From positions 2,046,001 to 2,110,000 of the forward strand of contig NZ_CP116942.1 of assembly GCF_028532485.1 (NCBI RefSeq): a DNA stretch of 64,000 bases, written 5' to 3'. The translations under genes were made by a program, and so were the position numbers. This document shows positions 42,651-51,635 of the stretch, one piece after another; position 1 is the stretch's first letter, and each line of letters begins with the position of its first letter. This stretch comes from Iamia majanohamensis. Its GTDB lineage: Bacteria > Actinomycetota > Acidimicrobiia > Acidimicrobiales > Iamiaceae. The notes under the pieces are model-generated. The model had not been told where the DNA came from. It saw nothing but the letters and a program-made list of their open reading frames with translations, and ran no database searches.

Positions 42651-42802
42651 TCGGCGAAGGGTGCGAGCACCTCAGCAGCTGGGACCGTCGTCCCTGCAGG
42701 TTCTCCTCGCTTCGCTCGGATAGCGATGCCGTGCTTGTTGGGTCAGCCTCGCCTGGCGGCTCGGCTTCCAGGACGGCCGGGGTCGTCCCGTAGCATCGGG
42801 CC
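42651..42802 (+). promoter_or_regulatory. Structured trpC-trpF spacer with leaderless trpF promoter
   Basis: Small stems GTGC/GCAC (42661-42670) and GGGAC/GTCCC (42681-42694) follow trpC. Then comes CCTCGCTTCGCTCGGA (42705-42720), a near copy of 5649-5664. TAGCAT (42791-42796) ends 6 bp before the trpF GTG. No Trp-codon-rich leader peptide or T-box was found, so classical attenuation is not supported. Confidence 0.45.
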
Positions 42803-43465
42803 GTGTTCGTCAAGATCTGCGGCATCACGAGCGAGGACGACGCGCTCCTCGCGGTGGCCATGGACGCCGACGCGGTGGGCTTCATCTTCGCCCCCTCGAC
42901 CCGCCAGATCGCGCCGGTCGTGGCCCGCGACATCGTCAAGCGGCTGCCCCCCGAGATCATCACCGTGGGCGTGTTCCGCGACGAGGCGCCCGAGCGGGTG
43001 GTCTCCATCGTCAACCAGGCCGGCCTGCGGGCGGCCCAGCTGCACGGAGGCACCCCCGAGGCGACGCAGTACGTGGCCGCCCGGGTGCCCCTGGTCATCA
43101 AGGCGGTGGCGGCCGGGTCGCCGGAGGCGGCCGCGGCCGACGAGCACGGCGTCGAGGTCGTGCACGTCGACGGCACCACCCCGGGCAGCGGCCAGACCTA
43201 CGACTGGGACCTGGTCCGGGCCGTGCCCCCCGGGCTGAAGGTGGTGCTGGCCGGCGGCCTGGACCCCGGCAACGTGGCCGACGCCATCGACCGGGTCCGG
43301 CCCTGGGGGGTCGACGTGGCCTCCGGCGTGGAGCGCGACGGTGGCACCCCGGGCGAGAAGGACCCCCGGAAGGTGCGGCTGTTCGTGGCCAACGCCCGGG
43401 CCGCGGCCGCCCGGCTGCCGGCGCCGGTCGAGCCCTACGACTGGACCGACGACACCCTGTCCTGA
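42803..43465 (+). CDS. trpF: Phosphoribosylanthranilate isomerase
   Basis: 220-residue TIM-barrel isomerase of tryptophan synthesis. VKICGITSEDDALLAV contains the catalytic Cys. GFIFAPSTRQIAP, LHGGTPEATQYV and LAGGLDPGNVADAI are the later strands, with the acid in GVDVASGVERDGG. Its presence as a separate gene next to trpB contrasts with PriA-dependent actinomycetes. TAGCAT ends 6 bp before the GTG, so it starts a new transcript with trpB and trpA. Confidence 0.95.
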   Translation: MFVKICGITSEDDALLAVAMDADAVGFIFAPSTRQIAPVVARDIVKRLPPEIITVGVFRDEAPERVVSIVNQAGLRAAQLHGGTPEATQYVAARVPLVIKAVAAGSPEAAAADEHGVEVVHVDGTTPGSGQTYDWDLVRAVPPGLKVVLAGGLDPGNVADAIDRVRPWGVDVASGVERDGGTPGEKDPRKVRLFVANARAAAARLPAPVEPYDWTDDTLS

Positions 43466-43507
43466 TCCGCTGGGCCGTCCGGCCCGCCCCCACCCGATCG
43501 ATCACCC

Positions 43508-44730
<1,223 letters not shown>

Positions 44731-44734
<4 letters not shown>

Positions 44735-45519
44735 AGGCGCCCGACGGCTTCCTCGAGGCCCACCTGCGGGCCCGTCGCGACGGCGGGGCCAAGCTCCTCG
44801 TGCCCTACATCACCGGCGGCATCGACCCCCGCTGGGTCGACCTGGTCCGCTCCGCGGCCGACGCCGGCGCCGACGCCATCGAGATCGGCATCCCCTTCAG
44901 CGACCCGGTGATGGACGGCCCCACCATCCAGGCCGCGTCGGAGCGGGCCCTCGAGCACGGGGCCACGCCGGCCTCGATCCTCGACGACCTGGCCGAGGCC
45001 GACGTCGACGTGCCCCTCGCGGTGATGACCTACTTCAACATCGTGTTCCACGCCGGGGTGGAGCGCTTCGCGTCGGAGGCCCGGGCCGCGGGCATCTCGG
45101 GGGTCATCCTCCCCGACGTGCCCCTGGAGGAGATGGGGGAGTGGGACCCGGCCGCGGCCGCCGCCGGCCTCGAGACGGTGATGCTCGTCAGCCCCCTCAC
45201 CCCCGAGGACCGGGTGCCCCGCCTCACCGGACGGGCCCAGGGCTTCGTGTACGGCGTCAACCTGCTCGGGGTGACCGGCGAGCGGGCCAGCATCGGGTCC
45301 ATGGCCGCCGACCTGGCCGGTCGCCTGAAGGCCGTCACCGACGTCCCCACCGTCATGGGCTTCGGGGTCTCGACCCCGGCCCAGGCGGCCGAGGTCGCCT
45401 CCCACGCCGACGGTGTGGTGGTGGGCTCGGCCCTGATGCGCCGCGTGCTCGACGGCGAGGGCCCCCTGCGCGTGGGCCAGGCCATCAGCGAGCTCCGGGC
45501 CGCCCTCGACGGCGGCTGA
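44731..45519 (+). CDS. trpA: Tryptophan synthase alpha chain
   Basis: 262-residue aldolase-type TIM barrel releasing indole. Catalytic Glu51 is in [11 protein letters not shown] and Asp62 in VMDGPTIQ, and [14 protein letters not shown] and [11 protein letters not shown] are the phosphate loops. The GTG at 44731 overlaps the trpB stop. The oxygenase gene starts 4 bp after its stop. Confidence 0.96.
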
Positions 45520-45523
45520 GCCG

Positions 45524-46519
45524 GTGGCGCCCGACGGGCTCCCCGTCGTCGACGTCGGGCCCCTCGTCACGGGTGACGGCGACCCGGTCGCGGCGGCCGG
45601 GGCCCTCGACGCCGCCCTCTCGTCGGACGGCTTCGCCGTCCTCGTCGGCCACGGCGTCGACCCCGCCCTGCGGGACCGGGTCGACGCCGCGGCGCGCGCC
45701 TTCTTCGCCCTCCCCGAGGAGGAGAAGGCCGAGGTGGCCATGGCCCGGGGCGGCCGGGCGTGGCGGGGGTGGTTCCCCGTGGGCGGGGAGCTCACCTCCG
45801 GGGTGCCCGACCACAAGGAGGGCCTCTACCTGGGCACCGACCTCTCCGCCGACCACCCTCGGGTGCGGGCCGGCACGCCCCTCCACGGCGCCAACCTGTG
45901 GCCCGCCTCGCCCGCCGACCTGCGGCCCGCGGTCGAGGCGTGGATGGCGGCCATGGCCGCCCTGGCCGAGGCGGTCCTGGGCGGCGTGGCCGTGGGCCTC
46001 GGGCTCGACCGGGACTGGTTCGCCCGCCACCTCACGGCCGAGCCCACGGTGCTGTTCCGCATCTTCCACTACCCGCCGGTGCCCGCCTCCGAGGCCGGGT
46101 GGGGCGTCGCCGAGCACACCGACTACGGGCTGCTCACCCTCCTGGCCCAGGACCACCACGGCGGCCTCGAGGTGCGGACCCGGGGTGGGTGGGTCGACGT
46201 GCCGCCCGACCCCGACGTCCTCGTGCTGAACGTGGGCGACATGCTCGACCGGATGACCGGCGGCCGCCACCGGTCCACGCCCCACCGGGTCCGGCCGTCC
46301 CGCACCGGCGACCGGATCTCCCTGCCCTACTTCCACGACCCGGGGTGGGACGCCGAGGTGCGGCCCCTGCCACTCGCCGACGACCGTGCACCCGATGACG
46401 CCGCCTCCCGGTGGGACGGCACCAGCCTGCGGACGCTCGAGGGCACCTACGGCGAGTACCTCACGGCCAAGGTGGCCAAGGTCTTCCCCGCCCTGGCCGA
46501 CGGGGCGGGCGGGCCGTGA
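45524..46519 (+). CDS. 2-oxoglutarate/Fe(II)-dependent oxygenase (IPNS-like)
   Basis: 331 residues. N-terminal GFAVLVGHGVDPALRDRV is typical of the plant-type DIOX domain. The iron site is His198, Asp200 (AEHTDYGLLTLL) and His254 (RSTPHRVRPS), and 2-oxoglutarate is held by Arg264 and Ser266 (GDRISLPYF). The substrate is unknown. The GTG is 4 bp after trpA, so it is the last gene of trpFBA and may act on an amino-acid or indole derivative. That link is inference. Confidence 0.87.
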   Translation: MAPDGLPVVDVGPLVTGDGDPVAAAGALDAALSSDGFAVLVGHGVDPALRDRVDAAARAFFALPEEEKAEVAMARGGRAWRGWFPVGGELTSGVPDHKEGLYLGTDLSADHPRVRAGTPLHGANLWPASPADLRPAVEAWMAAMAALAEAVLGGVAVGLGLDRDWFARHLTAEPTVLFRIFHYPPVPASEAGWGVAEHTDYGLLTLLAQDHHGGLEVRTRGGWVDVPPDPDVLVLNVGDMLDRMTGGRHRSTPHRVRPSRTGDRISLPYFHDPGWDAEVRPLPLADDRAPDDAASRWDGTSLRTLEGTYGEYLTAKVAKVFPALADGAGGP

Positions 46520-46528
46520 GGGCTGCGC

Positions 46529-47014
46529 TCAGGTGACGGTGACGGTGGCGACCTGCCAGCCCTGGTCGCTGCGGGCGGAGGTCACCTTGATGAAGGCGCC
46601 GCTGCTGCGGTTGCGGTAGTTGCAGGTGCTGGTCTCGAACTCGCCGGTGTCGCAGCCGTAGACCTCGAAGCCGTCGGGGGGGACGGCGAAGAGGGCGTCG
46701 ACCACGTCGCCGGGGGCGATGGCCTGGGCGCGGGCCCGGTCGCCGGCCTCCCACGCCGCCTTCAGCTCGCTCACCGCGTCGGCTGCGGTCGCGGTGTGCG
46801 CCGTGGGCTGGCTCGGTGTCGCCGGGGGCGAGGAGCTCGGCTCGGTGGCTGCGGTGGTCGTCGTCGTGTCCTCGGCGACGGCCCCGTCGGTCGGCGGTGC
46901 GGTGGTCGTGGCGTCGGCCGACGTGTCCCCGTCGCTGCAGGCGGCGGACCCGACGAGCAGGCCGAGGACCAGCGCGGCGGGGGCGAGCCGGTGCAGGCGG
47001 GACGGGGTGGGCAC
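46529..47014 (-). CDS. Putative lipoprotein, unknown
   Basis: 161 residues. Signal sequence RLAPAALVLGLLVGSAAC with a Cys at the expected lipobox position, although the -3 residue is Ser rather than Leu. A Thr/Pro-rich extracytoplasmic linker (about 28-75) follows, then a small domain with AADAVSELKAAWEAGDRARAQAIA and two Cys (YGCDTGEF and TCNYRN) that may form a disulphide. TAGCCT ends 8 bp before the GTG. No family recognised. It is convergent with the oxygenase. Confidence 0.65.
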   Translation of the reverse strand: MPTPSRLHRLAPAALVLGLLVGSAACSDGDTSADATTTAPPTDGAVAEDTTTTTAATEPSSSPPATPSQPTAHTATAADAVSELKAAWEAGDRARAQAIAPGDVVDALFAVPPDGFEVYGCDTGEFETSTCNYRNRSSGAFIKVTSARSDQGWQVATVTVT

Positions 47015-47030
47015 GGCGGCCGAGGCTAGG

Positions 47031-47708
47031 TCAGCCCCCGCCGGCGTCGGTGCCGCCCAGGTGCGCGTGGAGGAACGTGACGGTCCGGTCCCACGCCAGG
47101 GCGGCGGCGGCGGGGGAGTGGGCCACGGTCCGGTCCTCCTCGAAGAACCAGTGGGCCGTCCCCGGGTACCGGTGGATGTCGGGCTCGAGGCCCACCAGGC
47201 GCATGTGGGCCTCCATCTCGACCACGTCGTCCTCGGAGCCGAGGTCGTCGAACTCGGCCACGTGGGCCTGGACCGCGGCCCGGACGGGGGCGAAGTCGAC
47301 GTCGGTCGTGCCGTAGAAGGCCGACACCGCGCCCACCCGGTCGGGCACGTGGGCCGCGGCCCACAGGCCCAGCGAGGCCCCCATCGAGAACCCGACGACG
47401 CCCACCGGCCCGTCCGGGGTGATGGGGAGGCCGGCGAGCACGTCGACCGAGGACCGGACCAGCTCCACCATCCCCGTGGCGTCGGTGCGGTCGAGGAGGG
47501 CCTTGGCCTCGTCGGGCGTGTCGGCCGTCTCGCCGGCGAAGAGGTCGGGGGCGAGGGCCACGAAGCCGGCGTCGGCCAGGCGGTCGGCCACCGACCGGAA
47601 GAACGGCGTCAGCCCCCACCAGGCGTGCAGCACCAGCACCCCGGGGCCCTCGCCGCCGTCGGGGGCCACCACGTAGGCGGTGCCGGCATGGGTCCGTCGC
47701 TCCTCCAC
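47031..47708 (-). CDS. Dienelactone hydrolase family protein
   Basis: 225-residue alpha/beta hydrolase. VLVLHAWWGLTPFFRSVADRLADAGFVALAPDL is the DLH opening (split here: VLVLHAWWGL and APDLFAGETAD). The nucleophile is the Ser of VVGFSMGASLGLWAA, where classical DLH has Cys. The base is His in YPGTAHWFFEEDR. The substrate is unknown. TAGGGT ends 6 bp before the GTG. Confidence 0.85.
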   Translation of the reverse strand: MEERRTHAGTAYVVAPDGGEGPGVLVLHAWWGLTPFFRSVADRLADAGFVALAPDLFAGETADTPDEAKALLDRTDATGMVELVRSSVDVLAGLPITPDGPVGVVGFSMGASLGLWAAAHVPDRVGAVSAFYGTTDVDFAPVRAAVQAHVAEFDDLGSEDDVVEMEAHMRLVGLEPDIHRYPGTAHWFFEEDRTVAHSPAAAALAWDRTVTFLHAHLGGTDAGGG

Positions 47709-47849
47709 GGCTCGACCCTAGAGGCGGCGGTCGGCCGTGCCCCGCCCCGTCCCGGCGGCCCACCACGACCCCTCCCCGGGCACCGACGGGCCGGCCCGGG
47801 CCCCGATCGACCGTCCCCGGCCACGGACCCGCGCCGCCCACGGACGTGC

Positions 47850-48296
47850 TCAGCCCACGTCCACCGCTCCCACGAGATCCTCGTCGTAGGTGACCACGAT
47901 GCGGCCCTCGGTCCCGGCGGGGAGCGGACAGCGGACGGCGGAGGCCCAGCGCGCCCCCAGCAGCTCCTTGGTGGGGGCCGAGTCCTGGAGCACGCAGGGC
48001 GCGACGGTGCCGGTCGGGGTCCGGACCGCGAGCCGGGGCCACTGCACCAGCCGTCGGTCACCGAGCAGGTTCCGGAGCTCTACGTCCACCTGTCGCACGC
48101 CCTGGACGTCGTCGGACCAGCCGAGGCGCGACTCGACCCGGCCCGGCCCGAGGTCGGCGGCGCTGATCTCCTGACCGCACGGGCCGGACAGGTCGCACCG
48201 GTACCAGTGCGCCACCTGGAGCGCGCCGTAGGCAGCCAGGGCGGCGAGCACCACCAGCGCTGCGCCGATGGCCCAGCCCCGGGGGAAGGTGCTCAT
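47850..48296 (-). CDS. Single-pass membrane protein, unknown
   Basis: 148 residues. One N-terminal membrane helix (WAIGAALVVLAALAAYGALQVAHW, about 8-31) is followed by an extracytoplasmic domain with Cys pairs (YRCDLSGPCG; APCVLQD; RCPLPAG) that probably form disulphides. TACCGT ends 7 bp before the ATG. No family recognised. It is divergent from the HIT-like gene. Confidence 0.6.
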   Translation of the reverse strand: MSTFPRGWAIGAALVVLAALAAYGALQVAHWYRCDLSGPCGQEISAADLGPGRVESRLGWSDDVQGVRQVDVELRNLLGDRRLVQWPRLAVRTPTGTVAPCVLQDSAPTKELLGARWASAVRCPLPAGTEGRIVVTYDEDLVGAVDVG

Positions 48297-48377
48297 CGCC
48301 CAGACGGTAGGCGGTGTCGCCGCTCCGGGGCGTCGGCCTGTCGTCGGTCCCGGGTGGTCGCCGTAGCCTTCCCGGCG

Positions 48378-48728
48378 ATGGCCGAGAGCGACCGCCCCCA
48401 CGACCCCGCCTGCCTGCTGTGCCAGGCCGAGCGCATCACGCCCTGGTACCGCGACGACGAGCTGTGCTGGATCGCCGAGTGCACCATCTGCGTGCTGCCC
48501 ATGGTGGTGTGGAAGAGCCACGACCCCGAGCCCGACCCCGACACCCGGGCCGAGCTCCACCGCCGCCTGGCCGGGGTGGTGGGCGAGCACTTCACCTTCG
48601 ACCACTGGGTCGACGACGAGATGCGCCGGATCCCGGACCACTACCACGCCCACGCCCGCCCGGTCGGGGGCTTCTTCGGCGCCCCGGAGCTGCGGCGGTC
48701 CCACCCGGGCGACGCGGGCGCCCCGTGA
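48378..48728 (+). CDS. Small Cys/His-rich protein with HIT-like motif
   Basis: 116 residues. Two Cys pairs (ACLLCQAE and ECTICVLP) and a His-rich stretch DHYHAHARP suggest a bound zinc. The His-x-His-x spacing recalls the histidine triad of HIT hydrolases, but the usual hydrophobic residues between them are not clear. TAGCCT ends 8 bp before the ATG. Its stop overlaps the globin GTG (GTGA), so the two are made together. Function is unknown, with a redox or nucleotide role possible. Confidence 0.6.
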   Translation: MAESDRPHDPACLLCQAERITPWYRDDELCWIAECTICVLPMVVWKSHDPEPDPDTRAELHRRLAGVVGEHFTFDHWVDDEMRRIPDHYHAHARPVGGFFGAPELRRSHPGDAGAP

Positions 48729-49132
48729 CCGACGCCGGGGCGGGCGACGGCGGTGGGCGCGAGGTGACCCTCTACGAGGCCGTGGGCGGACGCCCGTTCT
48801 TCGACCGCCTCGTCGACCGGTTCTACGACGGCGTGGCCGACGACCCCCTGCTGCGCCCGCTGTACCCCGAGGACCTCACCGACAGCCGGGCCCACCTGGC
48901 CGGGTTCCTGGCCCAGTACTGGAGCGGGGACACCGCCCACTACTCCGACGGGCGGGGCCACCCCCGCCTGCGCATGCGCCACGCCCCCTTCGCCATCGGG
49001 GTGCCGGAGGCCAAGGCCTGGTTCGGCCACATGGAGGCCGCGGTCGACGCCGAGGACCTGCCCGACGACGTCGCCGGGGCCCTGCTCCAGTACCTGGCCA
49101 GCGCGGCCGGGCACCTGGTCAACCAGCGCTGA
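48725..49132 (+). CDS. Truncated haemoglobin (group II-like)
   Basis: 135 residues. TLYEAVGGRPFFDRLVDRFYDGV is the trHb N-terminal helix pair. GFLAQYWSG and RGHPRLRMRHAPFAIG contain the conserved Trp, Tyr and proximal His of group II globins, and AWFGHMEAAV follows. These bind O2 or NO and protect against nitrosative stress in known cases. It is translationally coupled to the preceding Cys/His-rich protein, so a joint role is possible. Confidence 0.88.
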   Translation: MTDAGAGDGGGREVTLYEAVGGRPFFDRLVDRFYDGVADDPLLRPLYPEDLTDSRAHLAGFLAQYWSGDTAHYSDGRGHPRLRMRHAPFAIGVPEAKAWFGHMEAAVDAEDLPDDVAGALLQYLASAAGHLVNQR

Positions 49133-49200
49133 GGCGCCCCAGGGCCGGCGCGCGACGCAGGCCTGGAGGCCGACGGAGCGTGCCTGGCACACTTCGTCGC

Positions 49201-49668
49201 ATGAGCACCCCTGCGCCCGGCAAGGCGGCCCCGTCGATCACCCTCCTCGACCAGCACGGCGAGAAGGTCAAGCTGTCCGACCTCAAGGGCCGCCCGGTCC
49301 TCGTGTACTTCTACCCCAAGGCCGACACGCCCGGCTGCACCACCCAGGCCTGCGGGCTGCGCGACGCGGCGGACGACATCGGCGACACCGTGATCCTCGG
49401 CATCAGCCCCGACCAGCCCGAGAAGCTGGCCAAGTTCGACGAGAAGCACGGCCTCGGCTTCACGCTGCTGTCGGACCCCGACCACAAGGTGGCCGAGCGC
49501 TACGGCGTGTGGGCCGAGAAGTCCATGTACGGCCGGAAGTTCATGGGCATCGTCCGCTCCGCGTTCCTCGTCGGACCCGACGGCAAGGTGGCCGAGGCCT
49601 GGCCCAAGATCTCGCCCAAGGACACCCCCACCAAGCTGGTGAAGGCCCTCGACGCCCTGGCCGCCTGA
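49201..49668 (+). CDS. bcp: Thiol peroxidase of the Bcp/PrxQ group
   Basis: 155-residue peroxiredoxin. Peroxidatic Cys46 and resolving Cys51 are in TPGCTTQACGLRD, the five-residue spacing of atypical two-Cys PrxQ. VYFYPKADTPG and the C-terminal FLVGPDGKVAEAWPKI fit. It reduces organic and hydrogen peroxide with thioredoxin or mycothiol-linked partners. CACACT ends 7 bp before the ATG. Confidence 0.93.
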   Translation: MSTPAPGKAAPSITLLDQHGEKVKLSDLKGRPVLVYFYPKADTPGCTTQACGLRDAADDIGDTVILGISPDQPEKLAKFDEKHGLGFTLLSDPDHKVAERYGVWAEKSMYGRKFMGIVRSAFLVGPDGKVAEAWPKISPKDTPTKLVKALDALAA

Positions 49669-49690
49669 CGCGGCAGCGGGCGGCGACCCG

Positions 49691-49846
49691 TCAGCGGGGC
49701 AGGCCGAGGCGCTCGGCGTCGCGCCGCTCGGCGTCGGAGATGATCCGGTCGCGGGCCAGGACCACTGCGGCCAGCGCCGCCGCGAACAGCGCCACGCGCC
49801 GCACCCGGCGCACGACGGGCTTCGAGAGGGAGGTGGGGTCCGGCAC
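49691..49846 (-). CDS. 51-residue single-helix membrane protein
   Basis: Short protein: polar start (PDPTSLSKPVVRRVRR), one membrane helix (ALFAAALAAVVLA, about 19-31) and a charged tail RDRIISDAERRDAERLGLPR. The GTG at 49846 follows TACGCT by 7 bp on the minus strand, the same pattern as longer genes here, and base choice at third positions is G/C throughout. Function is unknown. The basic side suggests an N-in topology. Confidence 0.55.
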   Translation of the reverse strand: MPDPTSLSKPVVRRVRRVALFAAALAAVVLARDRIISDAERRDAERLGLPR

Positions 49847-49909
49847 GGGGCCGAGCGTACGGGACGGGCGCGGGCCGGTCCGACCCCTCCGCCGGGGTCG
49901 GGCCCGCCG

Positions 49910-49996
49910 TGGTGCCCGGAGCGGGATTCGAACCCGCATGTCCTCGCGGACAGTGGATTTTGAGTCCACCGCGTCTGCCGGTTGCGCCATCCGGGC
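49910..49996 (-). tRNA. tRNA-Leu (anticodon CAA)
   Basis: Class II tRNA read on the minus strand. Acceptor GCCCGGA/TCCGGGC; anticodon stem GTGGA/TCCAC around loop CTCAAAA, giving anticodon CAA (decodes TTG); long variable arm with TGTCCGCGAGGACA; T-arm GCGGG TTCGAAT CCCGC. CCA is encoded (49910-49912), and the body without it is 49913-49996. TACGCT (complement of 50007-50012) lies 10 bp upstream of the mature 5' end as a promoter. Confidence 0.96.
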
Positions 49997-50046
49997 CTGC
50001 TCGCGCAGCGTAGCCGTGGCCCCCGGGCTGGCCCGGCGGTGATCGC

Positions 50047-50574
50047 CTAGCTGTGCCCGCCCGGCCCGCCGCCCCGGTGGTCGTCGACGAAGGTGCCCAG
50101 CACGTCGACGTCGACGCCGTCGCACACCTGCTTGGACACCCACGCGGTGGCCACCACCGCGGCGCCGTCGGGCAGCGCCTCGGCGGGCGCGACGACGACC
50201 GCGTCGCCGGCCAGGCCCTCGACCTCGGCTCGCTCGGGGTCGCTCAGCCCGTGGTGCTGGAGCAGCACCCGACCCTCCTCGAGGATGCCGACCTGGATCG
50301 GGGCGGGGACGGGCTCGTCGCGCACCGCCTCGGTGACCGGGCTCGGCGTGTGGGGCCCCGACGTCGGCGGGTCGGTGCGGTACTCGGGCGCCGGGGCGCC
50401 GGGCAGGACGTGCACCACCCGCTGGTCGAGGGGCTCGCGCTGGACGGCGCCGCAGGGTCCCGCGGCGCCGCCGTCGCCGCCGCAGGCCCCGGCGCCGACC
50501 AGCAGGGCCACCACGGCGGCGAGCGCGACGGCGCGCCGCGGGGCGGGGAGCGACGGGGCGGCCACGACCGGCAT
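50047..50574 (-). CDS. DUF3105-family putative lipoprotein
   Basis: 175 residues. Signal region AVALAAVVALLVGAGAC with a lipoprotein-type Cys. Then HVLPGAPAPEYRTDPPTSGPHTPSP, the Pro-Pro-Thr-Ser-Gly-Pro-His signature of DUF3105, an extracytoplasmic domain of unknown role. The usual C-terminal LEHG segment of the family is replaced by VGILEEGRVLLQHHG. ATG start. No clear -10 hexamer was found. It is upstream of, and co-directional with, the tRNA. Confidence 0.72.
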   Translation of the reverse strand: MPVVAAPSLPAPRRAVALAAVVALLVGAGACGGDGGAAGPCGAVQREPLDQRVVHVLPGAPAPEYRTDPPTSGPHTPSPVTEAVRDEPVPAPIQVGILEEGRVLLQHHGLSDPERAEVEGLAGDAVVVAPAEALPDGAAVVATAWVSKQVCDGVDVDVLGTFVDDHRGGGPGGHS

Positions 50575-50674
50575 CCTCGCAGCCGGGACCGGGGCCGCTC
50601 ACCTCGGGACACCGACGCCGGACCCGACGGCGAGGGAGCCCGGGCGGCCGGGCGGCACCTCCTACACTGCGGCC

Positions 50675-50968
50675 ATGGCCCGGGTCCTCGTCGAGCGTCG
50701 CCTCCGCGACGTGGGGGCGCGCCTGCGGCGGCTCCGCGAGGAGCTCGAGGTGACCGACGAGCAGCTGGCCCAGCTGGAGGGCGAGGCCGACGACGCTCGC
50801 ATCCGGGCGCTGGTCTCCGAGACGCCGTCGGCCGGCCGGGAGCACTCCGAGGCCGCCGGCCACGCCGACGCCATGCGCCGGCACCGCGCGGCCGTGGCCG
50901 GGGAGATCAGCCAGCTGGAGGCCAGCCAGGACGAGCTGCTCGACCGCCTCCAGGCCTCCCGGGCGTGA
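50675..50968 (+). CDS. Short coiled-coil protein, unknown
   Basis: 97 residues, almost entirely helical: VERRLRDVGARLRRLREELEV opens, with heptads continuing to the end (ISQLEASQDELLDRLQASRA). There are no Cys or membrane segments. TACACT ends 6 bp before the ATG. It lies 79 bp before pdtaR in the same direction. It might form a dimeric scaffold. No family assigned with confidence. Confidence 0.65.
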   Translation: MARVLVERRLRDVGARLRRLREELEVTDEQLAQLEGEADDARIRALVSETPSAGREHSEAAGHADAMRRHRAAVAGEISQLEASQDELLDRLQASRA

Positions 50969-51047
50969 CGCCCGGCGCCGGCGGGGCCGGGGCCCCGTGC
51001 CGCCCTGGCATCCTGGGACCACCGACCGACGAGAAGGGGAGCCAACG

Positions 51048-51629
51048 ATGCCGACCCGCGTGGTGATCGCCGAGGACGAGGCCATCATCCGACTGGACCT
51101 GTCCGAGACCCTCCGGGAGGAGGGCTACGAGGTGGTGGCCGAGACCGGGCGCGGCGACGAGGCCGTCCGGCTGGTCCGCCAGCTGCGGCCCGACATCGCC
51201 ATCCTCGACATCAAGATGCCCGGCCTCGACGGCCTGTCGGCGGCCCGGGAGATTGCCGGGGAGCGGCTGGCCGCGGTCCTCATCCTCACCGCCTTCAGCC
51301 AGCGCGACCTGATCGAGCGGGCTCGCGACGCCGGCGCCCTCGGCTACCTGGTCAAGCCCTTCCAGAAGGCCGAGCTGCTGCCGGCCATGGAGGTCGCCCT
51401 GGGGCGGTTCAAGGAGATGAAGTCGCTCCACGACCAGGCCACCTCCCTGGAGGAGCAGCTCGAGAGCCGCAAGGCCGTCGATCGGGCCAAGGGCCGCCTG
51501 ATGGACGACCACGGCCTCACCGAGGGCGCGGCCTTCTCCTTCATCCAGAAGACGGCCATGCGCGAGCGGCGCACCATGCGCCAGGTGGCCGACGAGGTGC
51601 TCGAGGGGACCCTGGTCCCCCAGGCCTGA
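51048..51629 (+). CDS. pdtaR: ANTAR-domain response regulator (PdtaR type)
   Basis: 193 residues. Receiver domain (VVIAEDEAIIRLDLSETL with acidic pocket, phospho-Asp54 in ILDIKMPGLDG, Lys in YLVKPFQ). A linker and C-terminal ANTAR RNA-binding domain follow (SRKAVDRAKGRLMDDHGL through ERRTMRQVADEVL). Such proteins stop transcription termination by binding paired hairpins when phosphorylated by PdtaS. The ATG at 51048 has AAGGGGAG 7 bp upstream, a true ribosome site, so this mRNA has a leader. It lies near polA, as in Mycobacterium. The kinase is not in the window. Confidence 0.92.
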   Translation: MPTRVVIAEDEAIIRLDLSETLREEGYEVVAETGRGDEAVRLVRQLRPDIAILDIKMPGLDGLSAAREIAGERLAAVLILTAFSQRDLIERARDAGALGYLVKPFQKAELLPAMEVALGRFKEMKSLHDQATSLEEQLESRKAVDRAKGRLMDDHGLTEGAAFSFIQKTAMRERRTMRQVADEVLEGTLVPQA

Positions 51630-51635
51630 GGCCCC

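Noticed and set aside
42651-42802. Tryptophan attenuator or T-box upstream of trpF
   Set aside because: No Trp-rich leader frame, no terminator/antiterminator pair with a T tract, and no T-box conserved bases. A leaderless promoter lies directly at trpF.
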